Under the pieces are notes generated by a model, which was not told the DNA's origin, ran no database searches, and saw only the letters and a list, made by a program, of their open reading frames with translations. Positions 5,806 to 12,843 of a DNA stretch of 20,767 nucleotides are shown in pieces (positions within the stretch are counted from its first letter, which is position 1; every line of letters starts with the position of its first letter). The stretch lies in NCBI GenBank assembly GCA_002354055.1, contig DEKW01000015.1:1-20767 (forward strand). Direction: 5' to 3'. Origin of the DNA: Bacteroidales bacterium UBA2712. Lineage in GTDB: Bacteria; Bacteroidota; Bacteroidia; Bacteroidales; Paludibacteraceae. The translations under genes were made by a program, and so were the position numbers.

Positions 5806-6687
5806 TTGAAAAAATACATCGTCATTATATTAATTATTCTGCTCGCGCTGCCCGTTAGCGGAAAGAAGAGAGTTTCTGCTCCTCCGCTATCTGTGGAGCA
5901 GGAGCAGCAGTTCACGTACTACTGGTACGCGGCGCGACAGGCGATTGATCAAGAGCGGTACACCGACGCGTACGCGCTGATTCAGTTCTGCTTGATGATC
6001 AAGCCGGAGGACGGAGAGACCCTGTATTATCTGGGCGTCATCTACACGGGCCTCAAACAAGAAGAGCGTGCGAAGGAGTATTTCGAGCGGGCGTATCAGG
6101 CGATGCCCAAAGGCACGGCTCCGGCAGACCTGATACATCGGTTGCAGGGCCAGGCCATCTCTGCCCAAGAGTGGAAGAAAGTGCTGGTTTTGCAGGACGA
6201 GCTTGACAAGAAAGAGGGCTATGACGCGTATAGTGCTATCACTCGTTACCGAATCTTTGCGTTAAGCGGCAAGCCCAAGAAGGCGATCAAAGAGATTGAC
6301 CGATACCTGGAGACCGACCCGACGAACATACGGTTCCTGCTCTTCCGGCTGGAGATCATGGAACAGATGGGTGCCAAGCCCAAAGAACTCTATGCGCTCT
6401 ACGAGCGAGTGCTGGAAATCGACCCGTATAACCTGATGATTCTCAATAACTACGCGTACCACTTGGCGACGCATGGCGGGGATCTGACGAAGGCGGAGAA
6501 GATGAGTGCGATCACGATTCAGGAGCAGCCATCCAACCCGACGTTCTTAGACACATACGGATGGATATTACATTTGCAGGGACAAGACCAGTTGGCGTTG
6601 TTTTACCTCAACAAAGCATTGTGGAACCTTGGTAATGACGAGAAAATGAGAGATGAAGTACAGAAGCATATTCATAGTATTAAGTAG
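5806..6687 (+). CDS. Secreted tetratricopeptide repeat protein
   Basis: 293 aa from a TTG start; no ATG or GTG gives the leader. Residues 1-19 form a signal peptide (KKYIVIILIILLALPVSG), so it probably works in the periplasm. TPR-like helices cover most of the rest: DAYALIQFCLMIKPEDGETL (about 54-73), a second at about 73-106 (LYYLGVIYTGLKQEERAKEY), and a C-terminal pair with NNYAYHLATHGGDLTKAEKM and FLDTYGWILHLQGQDQLALF. Family members in Bacteroides sit in the same order next to dut and the DUF4292 lipoprotein gene and are, as I recall, much longer, so this is a short version. Its 3' end overlaps the next gene by 35 bp. It probably scaffolds envelope proteins; the exact role is unknown. Confidence 0.8.
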   Translation: MKKYIVIILIILLALPVSGKKRVSAPPLSVEQEQQFTYYWYAARQAIDQERYTDAYALIQFCLMIKPEDGETLYYLGVIYTGLKQEERAKEYFERAYQAMPKGTAPADLIHRLQGQAISAQEWKKVLVLQDELDKKEGYDAYSAITRYRIFALSGKPKKAIKEIDRYLETDPTNIRFLLFRLEIMEQMGAKPKELYALYERVLEIDPYNLMILNNYAYHLATHGGDLTKAEKMSAITIQEQPSNPTFLDTYGWILHLQGQDQLALFYLNKALWNLGNDEKMRDEVQKHIHSIK

Positions 6688-7207
6688 TGCTCTTCTGCTC
6701 TGCGGGTGCGGAGCGAAGAAGAAAGCGGTGCAACCGGCAGAACCCGAACCGGTAGTACCGACGTGGCATACCTGCCTCATACAAGGCGTACAAGCGACCG
6801 TCATGACGGACGAGGATAAGATCTCCTCTGCCGTGACGATGCAAACCGTACACGACTCGATGATCGTCATCTCCGTCACGCCGATGTTCGGTATGGAGAT
6901 GATGCGCGTAGAAGCGACACCGACAGAGGTCATCGCTATCGACAAACTACACGGCCGATACGCCAAGGCGACCTTCGCAGACCTCAACCGGCAGCTGAGT
7001 CCGTCCCTCAACTGGGATATCCTGCAGCAGATATGCACGGCGGAACTACCCACGGGAGACAAGAAAGCACGGCTCGTATATACCTTCGGGAAGAAACAGA
7101 TTGAACTCATCCTCGATTACCCGCCGCGTAAGATCGATGTGCCGGTGAAGATGAACCGTCAGAGGTTGACCAAATACACAGAGATAGATGTTTCGAAGTT
7201 CCTATAA
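6653..7207 (+). CDS. DUF4292-type lipoprotein
   Basis: 184 aa. The N-terminus is a lipoprotein signal with lipobox LLLCGC, Cys at about residue 19, followed by GAKKK. The rest is a beta-rich periplasmic domain. Phrases such as SSAVTMQTVHDSMIVISVTP, GMEMMRVEATPTEVIAIDKL and the closing YPPRKIDVPVKMNRQRLTKY match the DUF4292 pattern, which resembles the LolA/LolB fold and occurs in the outer membrane or periplasm of Bacteroidota. Its start overlaps the end of the TPR gene, indicating coupled translation. An 8-nt repeat tract begins immediately after its stop and leads to the EnvC-like gene. Confidence 0.8.
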   Translation: MKYRSIFIVLSSALLLCGCGAKKKAVQPAEPEPVVPTWHTCLIQGVQATVMTDEDKISSAVTMQTVHDSMIVISVTPMFGMEMMRVEATPTEVIAIDKLHGRYAKATFADLNRQLSPSLNWDILQQICTAELPTGDKKARLVYTFGKKQIELILDYPPRKIDVPVKMNRQRLTKYTEIDVSKFL

Positions 7208-7283
7208 ACGAATGAACGAATGAACGAATGAACGAGTGAACGAATGAAAGAAGGAACGAACGAATGAACGAGTGAACGAATGA
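7208..7283 (+). repeat. Octanucleotide tandem tract (ACGAATGA) bridging two genes
   Basis: Nine full units of ACGAATGA or close variants, plus one 4-nt partial unit (ATGA, 7264-7267), fill the whole gap between the TAA at 7205-7207 and the start of the EnvC-like gene. The last unit contains the start codon ATG (7280-7282). Each unit carries ATGA or GTGA, so every short reading frame's TGA overlaps the next start codon. Confidence 0.9.
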
Positions 7284-8458
7284 AAGGTAAACTATACATA
7301 GTATTATTGATGGCTGTGATGGCATGTTCTGTTTTTGCCGCTGATAGTGTGAAGGATCTACAGAAGAAACAACGTCAGTTGCAAGCGGAGATCGAACAGA
7401 CCAACAAGATGCTCAAGCAGACGAAGAAAGATGAGTCCGCTACGATGAACAAACTGCAGCTTCTGAACCAGAATATCAAGACGCAGAAGAAGCTCATCCA
7501 CACGCTGGACAGCGAGATCACGGCGCTGAACCGCGAGATGAAGCGGCTGAGCAACACGCGCGACTCGTTACAAGTGATCTTGGAGCGCTACAAAGCCGAC
7601 TACGCGCAGATGGTGCGTCAGAGCCATTATGCCCGGATGCAACAATCGCCCTTGCTGTTTCTCCTTGCGAGCGACAGTTTTCAGCAACTCGCCCGCCGCA
7701 CACGCTACCTGCAGGAGTTTGCACACTTCCGCCAGGAGCAGGTGCGCCGCATCGAGAACACGCAAGCGGAGATAGATACCCAGAACGAGCTGTTGGAGAA
7801 CAACAAAGCCGACAAACAAGCGGCGCTCTCTACCCGTAAGCGCGAGCAAGCGAACCTGCAACGCGACGAACGCAAGCAGAAGAACATGCTGAATCAACTG
7901 AAGAGCAAGGAGAAGGACCTGAACAAGCAGATCAAACAGAAACAGAAGAAAGTGAACGAGCTCAACCGCAAGATCGATGAGATGGTGCGCAAGCAGACGG
8001 AGAAAGCGTCCAAGACCACCCTCACCAAAGAGCAACAACTCATCGCCGGAGGCTTCGAGGCGAACAAAGGACGGTTGCCTTGGCCCGTAGAGAAAGGTAT
8101 GATCAGCGGACATTTCGGCAAACAGCAACACCCCGTTTATTCACAGGTGACGATAGACAACAAAGGTATTTACCTGCAGACGACAGCAGGCACGAAAGCC
8201 CGCGCGGTATATAAAGGCGAGGTGACCAGCTGCTTCATGGTTGGCGGTACATACGCCGTGATCGTGCAACACGGTAACTACCGGACGGTCTATTCCAACC
8301 TCTCCAAACTGTCCGTCAAGCAGGGCGATAAGGTGGATACGAAACAGGCTATCGGAACTATCTTCACCGACCCCGAGCAGGATCAGAAGACCGAACTGTA
8401 TTTCCAGATATACAAAGATAAGAACATTCAAAACCCCGAATTATGGATAGCAAAATAA
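7280..8458 (+). CDS. EnvC-like murein hydrolase activator with degenerate LytM (M23) domain
   Basis: 392 aa. A signal peptide (1-20, ending SVFA) is followed by a long coiled coil (about 23-250, rich in Gln, Lys and Glu) and a LytM/peptidase M23 fold (about 265-392). The zinc-site residues of active M23 enzymes are replaced: the HxGID position reads NKGIY (N294, Y298), the YAHLS position reads YSNLS (N340) and the LHFEI position reads LYFQI (Y374). As in E. coli EnvC, it should bind and activate a cell-wall amidase during division rather than cut peptidoglycan itself. The start codon lies in the last unit of an octanucleotide tract, and the 3' end overlaps the FKBP gene by 16 bp. Confidence 0.88.
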   Translation: MKGKLYIVLLMAVMACSVFAADSVKDLQKKQRQLQAEIEQTNKMLKQTKKDESATMNKLQLLNQNIKTQKKLIHTLDSEITALNREMKRLSNTRDSLQVILERYKADYAQMVRQSHYARMQQSPLLFLLASDSFQQLARRTRYLQEFAHFRQEQVRRIENTQAEIDTQNELLENNKADKQAALSTRKREQANLQRDERKQKNMLNQLKSKEKDLNKQIKQKQKKVNELNRKIDEMVRKQTEKASKTTLTKEQQLIAGGFEANKGRLPWPVEKGMISGHFGKQQHPVYSQVTIDNKGIYLQTTAGTKARAVYKGEVTSCFMVGGTYAVIVQHGNYRTVYSNLSKLSVKQGDKVDTKQAIGTIFTDPEQDQKTELYFQIYKDKNIQNPELWIAK

Positions 8459-9018
8459 GAATAAAGACCGCAGCCGAAGGCCGCTCAAAGACAAAAGACC
8501 GCTTTGCTCAAAGACTAATACTATTAGTCCTTATTCCTTTCTCCTTACTCTTTACTCCCTCCTGCAAGACCAATAACTGGACGGAGTGGAAGGTGCAGAA
8601 CGAGATGTGGCTGGCTGCGAACAAGACCAAACCCGGTGTGCAGACGTCCTCTACAGGCCTGCAATACAAGATCATCGAAGACCCGACGCCGCAGGATGCC
8701 AGACCCAACAAGAACAGTGTCATCGTCTGCGACTACACCGTCAAACTTATCAACGGCTACACGGTGGAAAGCATAAATGGCGCAACACTCGCCTTGTCTG
8801 GCACCATCCCCGGATTCCAGGAAGGGTGTCATAAGATCCATAATAATGGTGACATAGAACTGTACATCCCCGCTTACTTGGGCTACGACTACGCCAAGTA
8901 CCAAAGCGACGAATACAACAAAGCGGAAGGGGTTGGCACCGAAGGCACCCAGGGATATATTCCTCCCTATTCCACCCTCATCTACACAATCCATATATGC
9001 GGCGTTACGGGCAATTAA
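8443..9018 (+). CDS. FKBP-type peptidyl-prolyl isomerase lipoprotein
   Basis: 191 aa. After a long charged N-region comes a hydrophobic stretch (25-37) and lipobox LFTPSC with Cys41, so it is lipid-anchored in the envelope. Residues about 65-189 form an FKBP-like domain starting TGLQYKIIEDP, with the hallmark IPGFQEG and the closing YSTLIYTIHICGV. It should help fold exported proteins, although several pocket aromatics are altered and activity is uncertain. The N-region and hydrophobic core are encoded by repetitive DNA (8486-8563), including five 7-nt units, which makes the signal peptide unusually long. The start overlaps the EnvC-like gene; the end overlaps the next gene by 22 bp. A methionine closer to the lipobox is absent. 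Confidence 0.82.
   Translation: MDSKIRIKTAAEGRSKTKDRFAQRLILLVLIPFSLLFTPSCKTNNWTEWKVQNEMWLAANKTKPGVQTSSTGLQYKIIEDPTPQDARPNKNSVIVCDYTVKLINGYTVESINGATLALSGTIPGFQEGCHKIHNNGDIELYIPAYLGYDYAKYQSDEYNKAEGVGTEGTQGYIPPYSTLIYTIHICGVTGN
8529..8563 (+). repeat. Heptanucleotide tract, 5 units of CCTTACT type, in the FKBP signal peptide
   Basis: Five phased 7-nt units (CCTTATT, CCTTTCT, CCTTACT, CTTTACT, CCCTCCT) code residues about 30-40, the core and end of the lipoprotein signal. Just upstream, 8464-8516 holds two looser copies of a unit of the form AGACCGC...CTCAAAGAC. Confidence 0.75.
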
Positions 9019-9488
9019 TAGGATTATTGGCGCTGGTGGGCTTCACCGCTTGCGAGGGTACGAGTTTTCAATCCTCCGTGCCGGCATACCCCGTACGCGT
9101 GGTGATCAACACCAAGACGATGTTTACGGATTTTATGCCGGAGAACACCAACGCATACATCACTGTAAACCAAGACGGTTACTACGAAAACGGGACCTTC
9201 AAACAGCCCGTGACCGTGACGGACGCTTGGGGCTACGGCGGCGTGGTGACGTATGTCTCGATTGCCGGATACGTGGCGTACGACCTCGCGTGCCCGAACT
9301 GCGCGGCGCATGGACATAAGAGCCCTTGTGAGATGGACGGCATCTACGCCATCTGTCCGCGATGCGGAGAACAATACGATATCGGCAGCGGCTACGCGAT
9401 ACCGCAAAAAAGTATAAGCAAAGAAGCCCTGAGGCAACTGAATATCATCGTCTCTGAAGACAAACTGACCATCACGCAAAAACAATGA
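8997..9488 (+). CDS. Lipoprotein with a four-cysteine (zinc-ribbon or Rieske-like) metal site
   Basis: 163 aa with a lipoprotein signal ending LVGFTAC (Cys19). The C-terminal half contains CPNC (99-102), Cys111 and CPRCGEQYDIGSGYAIPQ (120-137). Similar small Bacteroidota lipoproteins, as I recall them, have a Rieske-like arrangement with CPHE and CPKCGTVYDIG; here the His positions of the first half are replaced by Cys, so a rubredoxin-like iron or structural zinc site is more likely. Function is unknown; electron transfer or a structural role in the envelope are both possible. It overlaps the FKBP gene upstream by 22 bp and the next gene by ATGA. Confidence 0.7.
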   Translation: MRRYGQLIGLLALVGFTACEGTSFQSSVPAYPVRVVINTKTMFTDFMPENTNAYITVNQDGYYENGTFKQPVTVTDAWGYGGVVTYVSIAGYVAYDLACPNCAAHGHKSPCEMDGIYAICPRCGEQYDIGSGYAIPQKSISKEALRQLNIIVSEDKLTITQKQ

Positions 9489-9907
9489 GTACACCATCTT
9501 CCGTCATTACCGAAAAGGACCTCATCTCCCTCGGCATCATCCGTCGCACCAAGTACCGCGACCTGCCGGATTTTATCTTCGTTCGCCGCGACGGGTTATT
9601 TGTGCCATTCCGCTCGGAGCAGATACCTGAACTCATCGGCGAGGAGATGTTCGCCTTGCGGAGTGACATCCAAGAGGAAGAGGATGGTATGATGACCTGG
9701 CAGGACCTCGTGGGCTACACCGTCATGGATGAAGAACCCAGCGGTCAGCAGACACCCATCGGCGTCATCGCTTCTATCGACGAGAGTACCATCAACACCC
9801 TTGCCACACTCGAAGACGGCCGCATGATGCCGCTTCACGAAGATTTCATCAACGCCATCGACGAGGACGCACATGTCCTGCACGTCTCATTACCTTTTCA
9901 GCTATGA
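9485..9907 (+). CDS. rimM: RimM-like ribosome maturation factor, shortened
   Basis: 140 aa, against about 170-180 for typical RimM. The C-terminal PRC-barrel-like half is clear: MTWQDLVGYTVMDEE (about 69-83), IGVIASIDESTINTLATL and a closing PLHEDFINAIDEDAHVLHVS. The N-terminal beta-barrel half is compressed: EKDLISLGIIRRT corresponds to the usual start, but the GxxGE segment after it and about 25 residues following VPFRSEQ seem to be missing. Family members bind ribosomal protein uS19 and help mature the 30S head. The next gene is an RNA methyltransferase, which fits rRNA/tRNA processing. Start and stop codons overlap those of both neighbours by ATGA. It may be a reduced but functional RimM or a RimM-like paralogue. 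Confidence 0.65.
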   Translation: MSTPSSVITEKDLISLGIIRRTKYRDLPDFIFVRRDGLFVPFRSEQIPELIGEEMFALRSDIQEEEDGMMTWQDLVGYTVMDEEPSGQQTPIGVIASIDESTINTLATLEDGRMMPLHEDFINAIDEDAHVLHVSLPFQL

Positions 9908-10476
9908 GTAAGAAACTGACGACCGCCGAGATGGGGCGGATGAATATAGACCAATACAAAGAGGCGGACAAACTGCCGCTGGTCGTGGTGCTTGACAACG
10001 TCCGCAGCCAGCATAATGTCGGTGCGGTCTTTCGTACCGCCGATGCGATGCGTATCGAGCGCGTGGTGTTGTGCGGCATTTGTTGCTGTCCGCCGAACGC
10101 GGAGATCCATAAGACCGCACTTGGCGCCGAAGAGTCTGTCGAATGGCAGTATTATAAAGACACCCTCGACGCCGTACATGCCCTGCAAACCGAAGGATAT
10201 ACCGTCTATGCCGTCGAGCAAGCGCATGACTCCGTGACGCTTGAAGAGGTGGCGGAGCAAATTACGAATGACGAATTACGAATGACGAATGCCCCCAAGA
10301 TAGCTGTGGTTCTCGGTCATGAGGTTTTCGGCGTCCAACAAGAAGTAGTAGATAGTTGCACACAATGCATAGAGATACCCCAATACGGCACGAAACACTC
10401 GATGAACGTCTCCGTGACGGCAGGCATCGTGATGTACCGCTTAGCCTCCTCTCTCCGGCGCGCGACAAAGAAGTAG
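9904..10476 (+). CDS. TrmH/SpoU-family RNA 2'-O-methyltransferase
   Basis: 190 aa, cytoplasmic, using S-adenosylmethionine through the trefoil-knot SPOUT fold. All three family motifs are present: DNVRSQHNVGAVFRTADA (31-48), VLGHEVFGV (136-144, where GNE is more usual than GHE) and IPQYGTKHSMNVSVTAGI (158-175). The N-terminal substrate-recognition domain of larger members is absent, so the target (tRNA or rRNA) cannot be named. Residues 120-130, just before motif 2, are coded by a 7-nt tandem repeat and look like an inserted loop. The gene begins in an ATGA overlap with the rimM-like gene and its last 112 bp overlap the U32-family gene. Confidence 0.9.
   Translation: MSKKLTTAEMGRMNIDQYKEADKLPLVVVLDNVRSQHNVGAVFRTADAMRIERVVLCGICCCPPNAEIHKTALGAEESVEWQYYKDTLDAVHALQTEGYTVYAVEQAHDSVTLEEVAEQITNDELRMTNAPKIAVVLGHEVFGVQQEVVDSCTQCIEIPQYGTKHSMNVSVTAGIVMYRLASSLRRATKK
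10264..10291 (+). repeat. Heptanucleotide tract, 4 units of ACGAATG, inside the trmH-like gene
   Basis: Four phased units (ACGAATG, ACGAATT, ACGAATG, ACGAATG), with a fifth degenerate unit ahead of them, code about residues 121-130 between the cofactor fold's helix and motif 2. Confidence 0.88.
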
Positions 10477-11855
10477 CGAAAGCCGCTATCCAGGCGGGCG
10501 CAGACGCGATATATATCGGTCCACCTGCTTTTGGTGCGCGACAGGCTGCAGGAAACAGCCTCGAGGACTTGGCGGAAGTCGTTCAGTATGCCCATCACTA
10601 CGGCGTACAAGTGCTCGTGACGCTCAACACGCTGCTCCATGACGACGAGTACGCGCAGGCGGTCGCGCTCGCGCACGCGTTATATAAGATAGGTGTCGAT
10701 GCGCTGATCATCCAGGATCTGCATCTCTTGGATTTCAACCTGCCGCCGATCCGTCTGCATGCTTCCACCCAATGCGATAACCGTACACCCGAACACGTGG
10801 CTCATCTCAGGGACTTGGGTTTCAAACGCGTCGTACTCGCCCGCGAACTCTCCATCGACGAGATCCGTGCGATACACGAAGCCGTGCCGGATATAGAACT
10901 CGAGGCTTTTGTACATGGTGCGCTCTGTGTCTCGTATTCCGGACGGTGTTATATCTCCGAAGTGCTTGCCGGACGCAGCGCTAACCGAGGTGCTTGTGCG
11001 CAGTTCTGCCGCATGGCGTACGACCTGCTCGATGCGTCCGAAAACGAAGTGCTCGACGATACCGGCAAACCGATCCATCAGCGGTACTTGCTCTCCCTAC
11101 AGGACCTCGATAGGTCCGCTTATCTCAACGAACTCATCGCTGCCGGCGTGACGACCTTTAAGATCGAGGGACGCCTCAAAGATGCCGACTACGTAACGAA
11201 TATCACCGCCTATTATCGGGAGAAATTAGGGGCAAATGCAGCGGTTTACAGCCGCACGTTTGTACCTAATCCCGAGAAGACTTTCCATCGCGGTGCGACG
11301 GATTATTTTCTTCATGGCCGCACGCCGCACATGGCTAACTGGAACACACCCAAATCTACCGGCGAGTATATCGGTTCGGTACTCGAAGCGCGCGGCAACA
11401 CCTTACGCGTACGGCTTAACGAAGGCATCACGCTCCATAACGGTGACGGCCTCACCATCGGTGCCGAAGGATGCTCCGTCAACGGCGTAGAAGGAAACCT
11501 CATCAAGATCAATAAAGAAATCAGCATTCAGCCGTCAGCATTCAGAGAAATCCCGTTATATCGAAACCTCGACGTCGAGTTTACAAAAAATTTGAAAAGC
11601 GAGCGCCGAATCCCCGTGGACATTCTCTTCCGCGAGACCGAAAATGGCTTCCTCCTCCGCATCGGAGAGCACGAACGCTCCTTTGCTTATCCACATGAAG
11701 AAGCGAAGAACGCTGAACGAGCACTCGACACCATCCGTACGCAGCTCACCAAACTCGGTGACACGCCGTATATCGCCCGCTCCGTACAGATTGACTCCAA
11801 GCCGTATTTCATACCTATAAGCATTTTGAATCAATGGAGACGAGAGACCCTTTAA
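10365..11855 (+). CDS. U32-family protein (RlhA/TrhP-like RNA hydroxylation enzyme)
   Basis: 496 aa from the ATG at 10365, the only ATG in frame before the conserved domain; a TTG nine bases earlier is possible. The core begins LSLLSPARDKEVAKAAIQAG and continues with GADAIYIGPPAFGARQAAGN, VTLNTLL and HASTQCDNRTPEHV. A set of four cysteines follows (C188, C195 in LCVSYSGRCYIS; C211, C215 in NRGACAQFCR), which in this family probably holds an iron-sulfur cluster. Members called U32 peptidases include RlhA and TrhP, which make 5-hydroxylated cytidine in rRNA or uridine in tRNA; which one applies here is unclear. A C-terminal beta domain (STGEYIGSVLEARGNTLRVR) follows. The gene overlaps the methyltransferase gene by 112 bp, and its usual Cys-rich tail is coded separately in the next ORF. 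Confidence 0.85.
   Translation: MHRDTPIRHETLDERLRDGRHRDVPLSLLSPARDKEVAKAAIQAGADAIYIGPPAFGARQAAGNSLEDLAEVVQYAHHYGVQVLVTLNTLLHDDEYAQAVALAHALYKIGVDALIIQDLHLLDFNLPPIRLHASTQCDNRTPEHVAHLRDLGFKRVVLARELSIDEIRAIHEAVPDIELEAFVHGALCVSYSGRCYISEVLAGRSANRGACAQFCRMAYDLLDASENEVLDDTGKPIHQRYLLSLQDLDRSAYLNELIAAGVTTFKIEGRLKDADYVTNITAYYREKLGANAAVYSRTFVPNPEKTFHRGATDYFLHGRTPHMANWNTPKSTGEYIGSVLEARGNTLRVRLNEGITLHNGDGLTIGAEGCSVNGVEGNLIKINKEISIQPSAFREIPLYRNLDVEFTKNLKSERRIPVDILFRETENGFLLRIGEHERSFAYPHEEAKNAERALDTIRTQLTKLGDTPYIARSVQIDSKPYFIPISILNQWRRETL
11521..11548 (+). repeat. Heptanucleotide tract, 4 units of TCAGCAT, inside the U32-family gene
   Basis: Four phased units (TCAGCAT, TCAGCCG, TCAGCAT, TCAGAGA) code about ten residues (SIQPSAFRE) in a loop of the C-terminal beta domain. 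Confidence 0.82.
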
Positions 11856-12016
11856 TGACCTGCCGATACTGCCTGCTCTTCGAGTTAGGGCATTGCCGAA
11901 AGACGAATCCTTATCCCAAAGACAAGGAGCCGAGGTTTTTGCGTCTAAAGACAGGAAAAAAACTCAAACTGACGTTTGATTGCAAGAACTGTCAGATGCT
12001 GGTCGATGAGGCCTAA
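11834..12016 (+). CDS. Four/five-cysteine mini-protein, detached C-terminus of the U32-family protein
   Basis: 60 aa with CRYCLLFELGHC in the first third and FDCKNCQM near the end. Many long U32-family proteins end with just this layout (PLM.T.YC...LG.C......EP.FL.......F.F.C..C.M), normally in one chain with the catalytic core. Here it begins at an ATG inside the last codons of the U32 gene, in the -1 frame, overlapping by 22 bp. It should therefore be made by coupled translation and may assemble with the core as a metal-binding subunit. Alternatively the locus is a recent frameshift that split one gene. The stop codon overlaps the stop of the GSCFA gene on the other strand. Confidence 0.75.
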   Translation: METRDPLMTCRYCLLFELGHCRKTNPYPKDKEPRFLRLKTGKKLKLTFDCKNCQMLVDEA

Positions 12017-12843
12017 GCCTCATGCAACGGCCGATGGTGGTCGAACTTCCATTCTTTATGCGCGATATTCATCGCATTGATCGTCTGCGACGTACAGAAC
12101 GTCTCGCAGAACCGCTCCCAGATATACTCCACTGCCAGAGTCGACGGATGCACTAAGTCGTCCGCAAAGAAGCGATAATCCCGTAACTCGTCCAGCAAAA
12201 TCTCATACGACGGGAAATAGCTGATAGCTGAATACTGATTTCTGATAGCTTCCACCGCCATCAGCAGCGTAGCTTTCGACAGCTGGTTCTCATGCAAACC
12301 GTCGCGTATGTGCCGTATGGGCGAGACCGTGAAAAGCCATTTCTTATCGGGGTACTGCGCCAAGATCGGTTGCCATGCATCGACGATTTCCTCGACCGTC
12401 AGCCGCCTTCTTCTGAACCATTTCTCCGGCATCTTATGACAGTTTCCAACTACCTTTCCGTCCATCTCATACACCCACGCCGTACCAAAAGTGACAATAA
12501 CCACCGTCGCTTCCGCTAACGCCCGCTGCATCGTCTCGATAGAGTTCGCTACCGCCTTCTCTGCCTCTTCTTTCGTAGCCCGCGAGAACGAACCGTGATG
12601 CGCCATCGAGTGCCATAAGCCATCGTACTCTATGAGTGCCGGCAGCTCGGTCTTTTGTATGGCTTGCGCGATAGAGAGCGGGTTATAGAGCGTGCCGAAC
12701 GGATTGCAGGTGACGTGCAGTTTGTGCTCCTCCATCTGCCTTCCTATCTCGTCGGAGAAACACGAACCGAGCATGAGAATCTTATCCTCATACCCGATCT
12801 TCCACCCGGAAGGCTTGATTTCTATGGTCGTTTGTAACTTCAT
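12013..12843 (-). CDS. GSCFA-domain protein (GDSL-like esterase fold)
   Basis: 276 aa, somewhat shorter than the roughly 320 aa I expect for the family. It shows the naming motif LMLGSCFSDEIG (23-34), NPFGTLYNP (47-55), HHGSFSRA, VTFGTAWVYE, VGNCHKMP (132-139), TVSPIRHIRDGLHENQLSK (172-190) and FFADDLVHPS (225-234). These correspond to the blocks of SGNH hydrolases, with candidate catalytic Ser27 and an Asp/His pair near 228-232. The substrate is unknown. No signal peptide is seen. The start codon overlaps the stop of the LolE-type permease by one base (TAATG), so the two are coupled. A 7-nt repeat codes residues about 199-208. Confidence 0.88.
   Translation of the reverse strand: MKLQTTIEIKPSGWKIGYEDKILMLGSCFSDEIGRQMEEHKLHVTCNPFGTLYNPLSIAQAIQKTELPALIEYDGLWHSMAHHGSFSRATKEEAEKAVANSIETMQRALAEATVVIVTFGTAWVYEMDGKVVGNCHKMPEKWFRRRRLTVEEIVDAWQPILAQYPDKKWLFTVSPIRHIRDGLHENQLSKATLLMAVEAIRNQYSAISYFPSYEILLDELRDYRFFADDLVHPSTLAVEYIWERFCETFCTSQTINAMNIAHKEWKFDHHRPLHEA
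12218..12252 (-). repeat. Heptanucleotide tract in the GSCFA gene
   Basis: On the plus strand, phased units TAGCTGA, TAGCTGA, ATACTGA, TTTCTGA and a partial TAGCTTC. On the coding strand they give AIRNQYSAIS, replacing a loop before the conserved YFPSYE segment. Confidence 0.8.

Noticed and set aside
11848..11854. CCCTTTA as a -1 frameshift site joining the U32 core and tail ORFs
   Set aside because: The heptamer is not in the phase needed; the core is read ACC CTT TAA. A prfB-like +1 shift at CTT TAA leads to the wrong frame.
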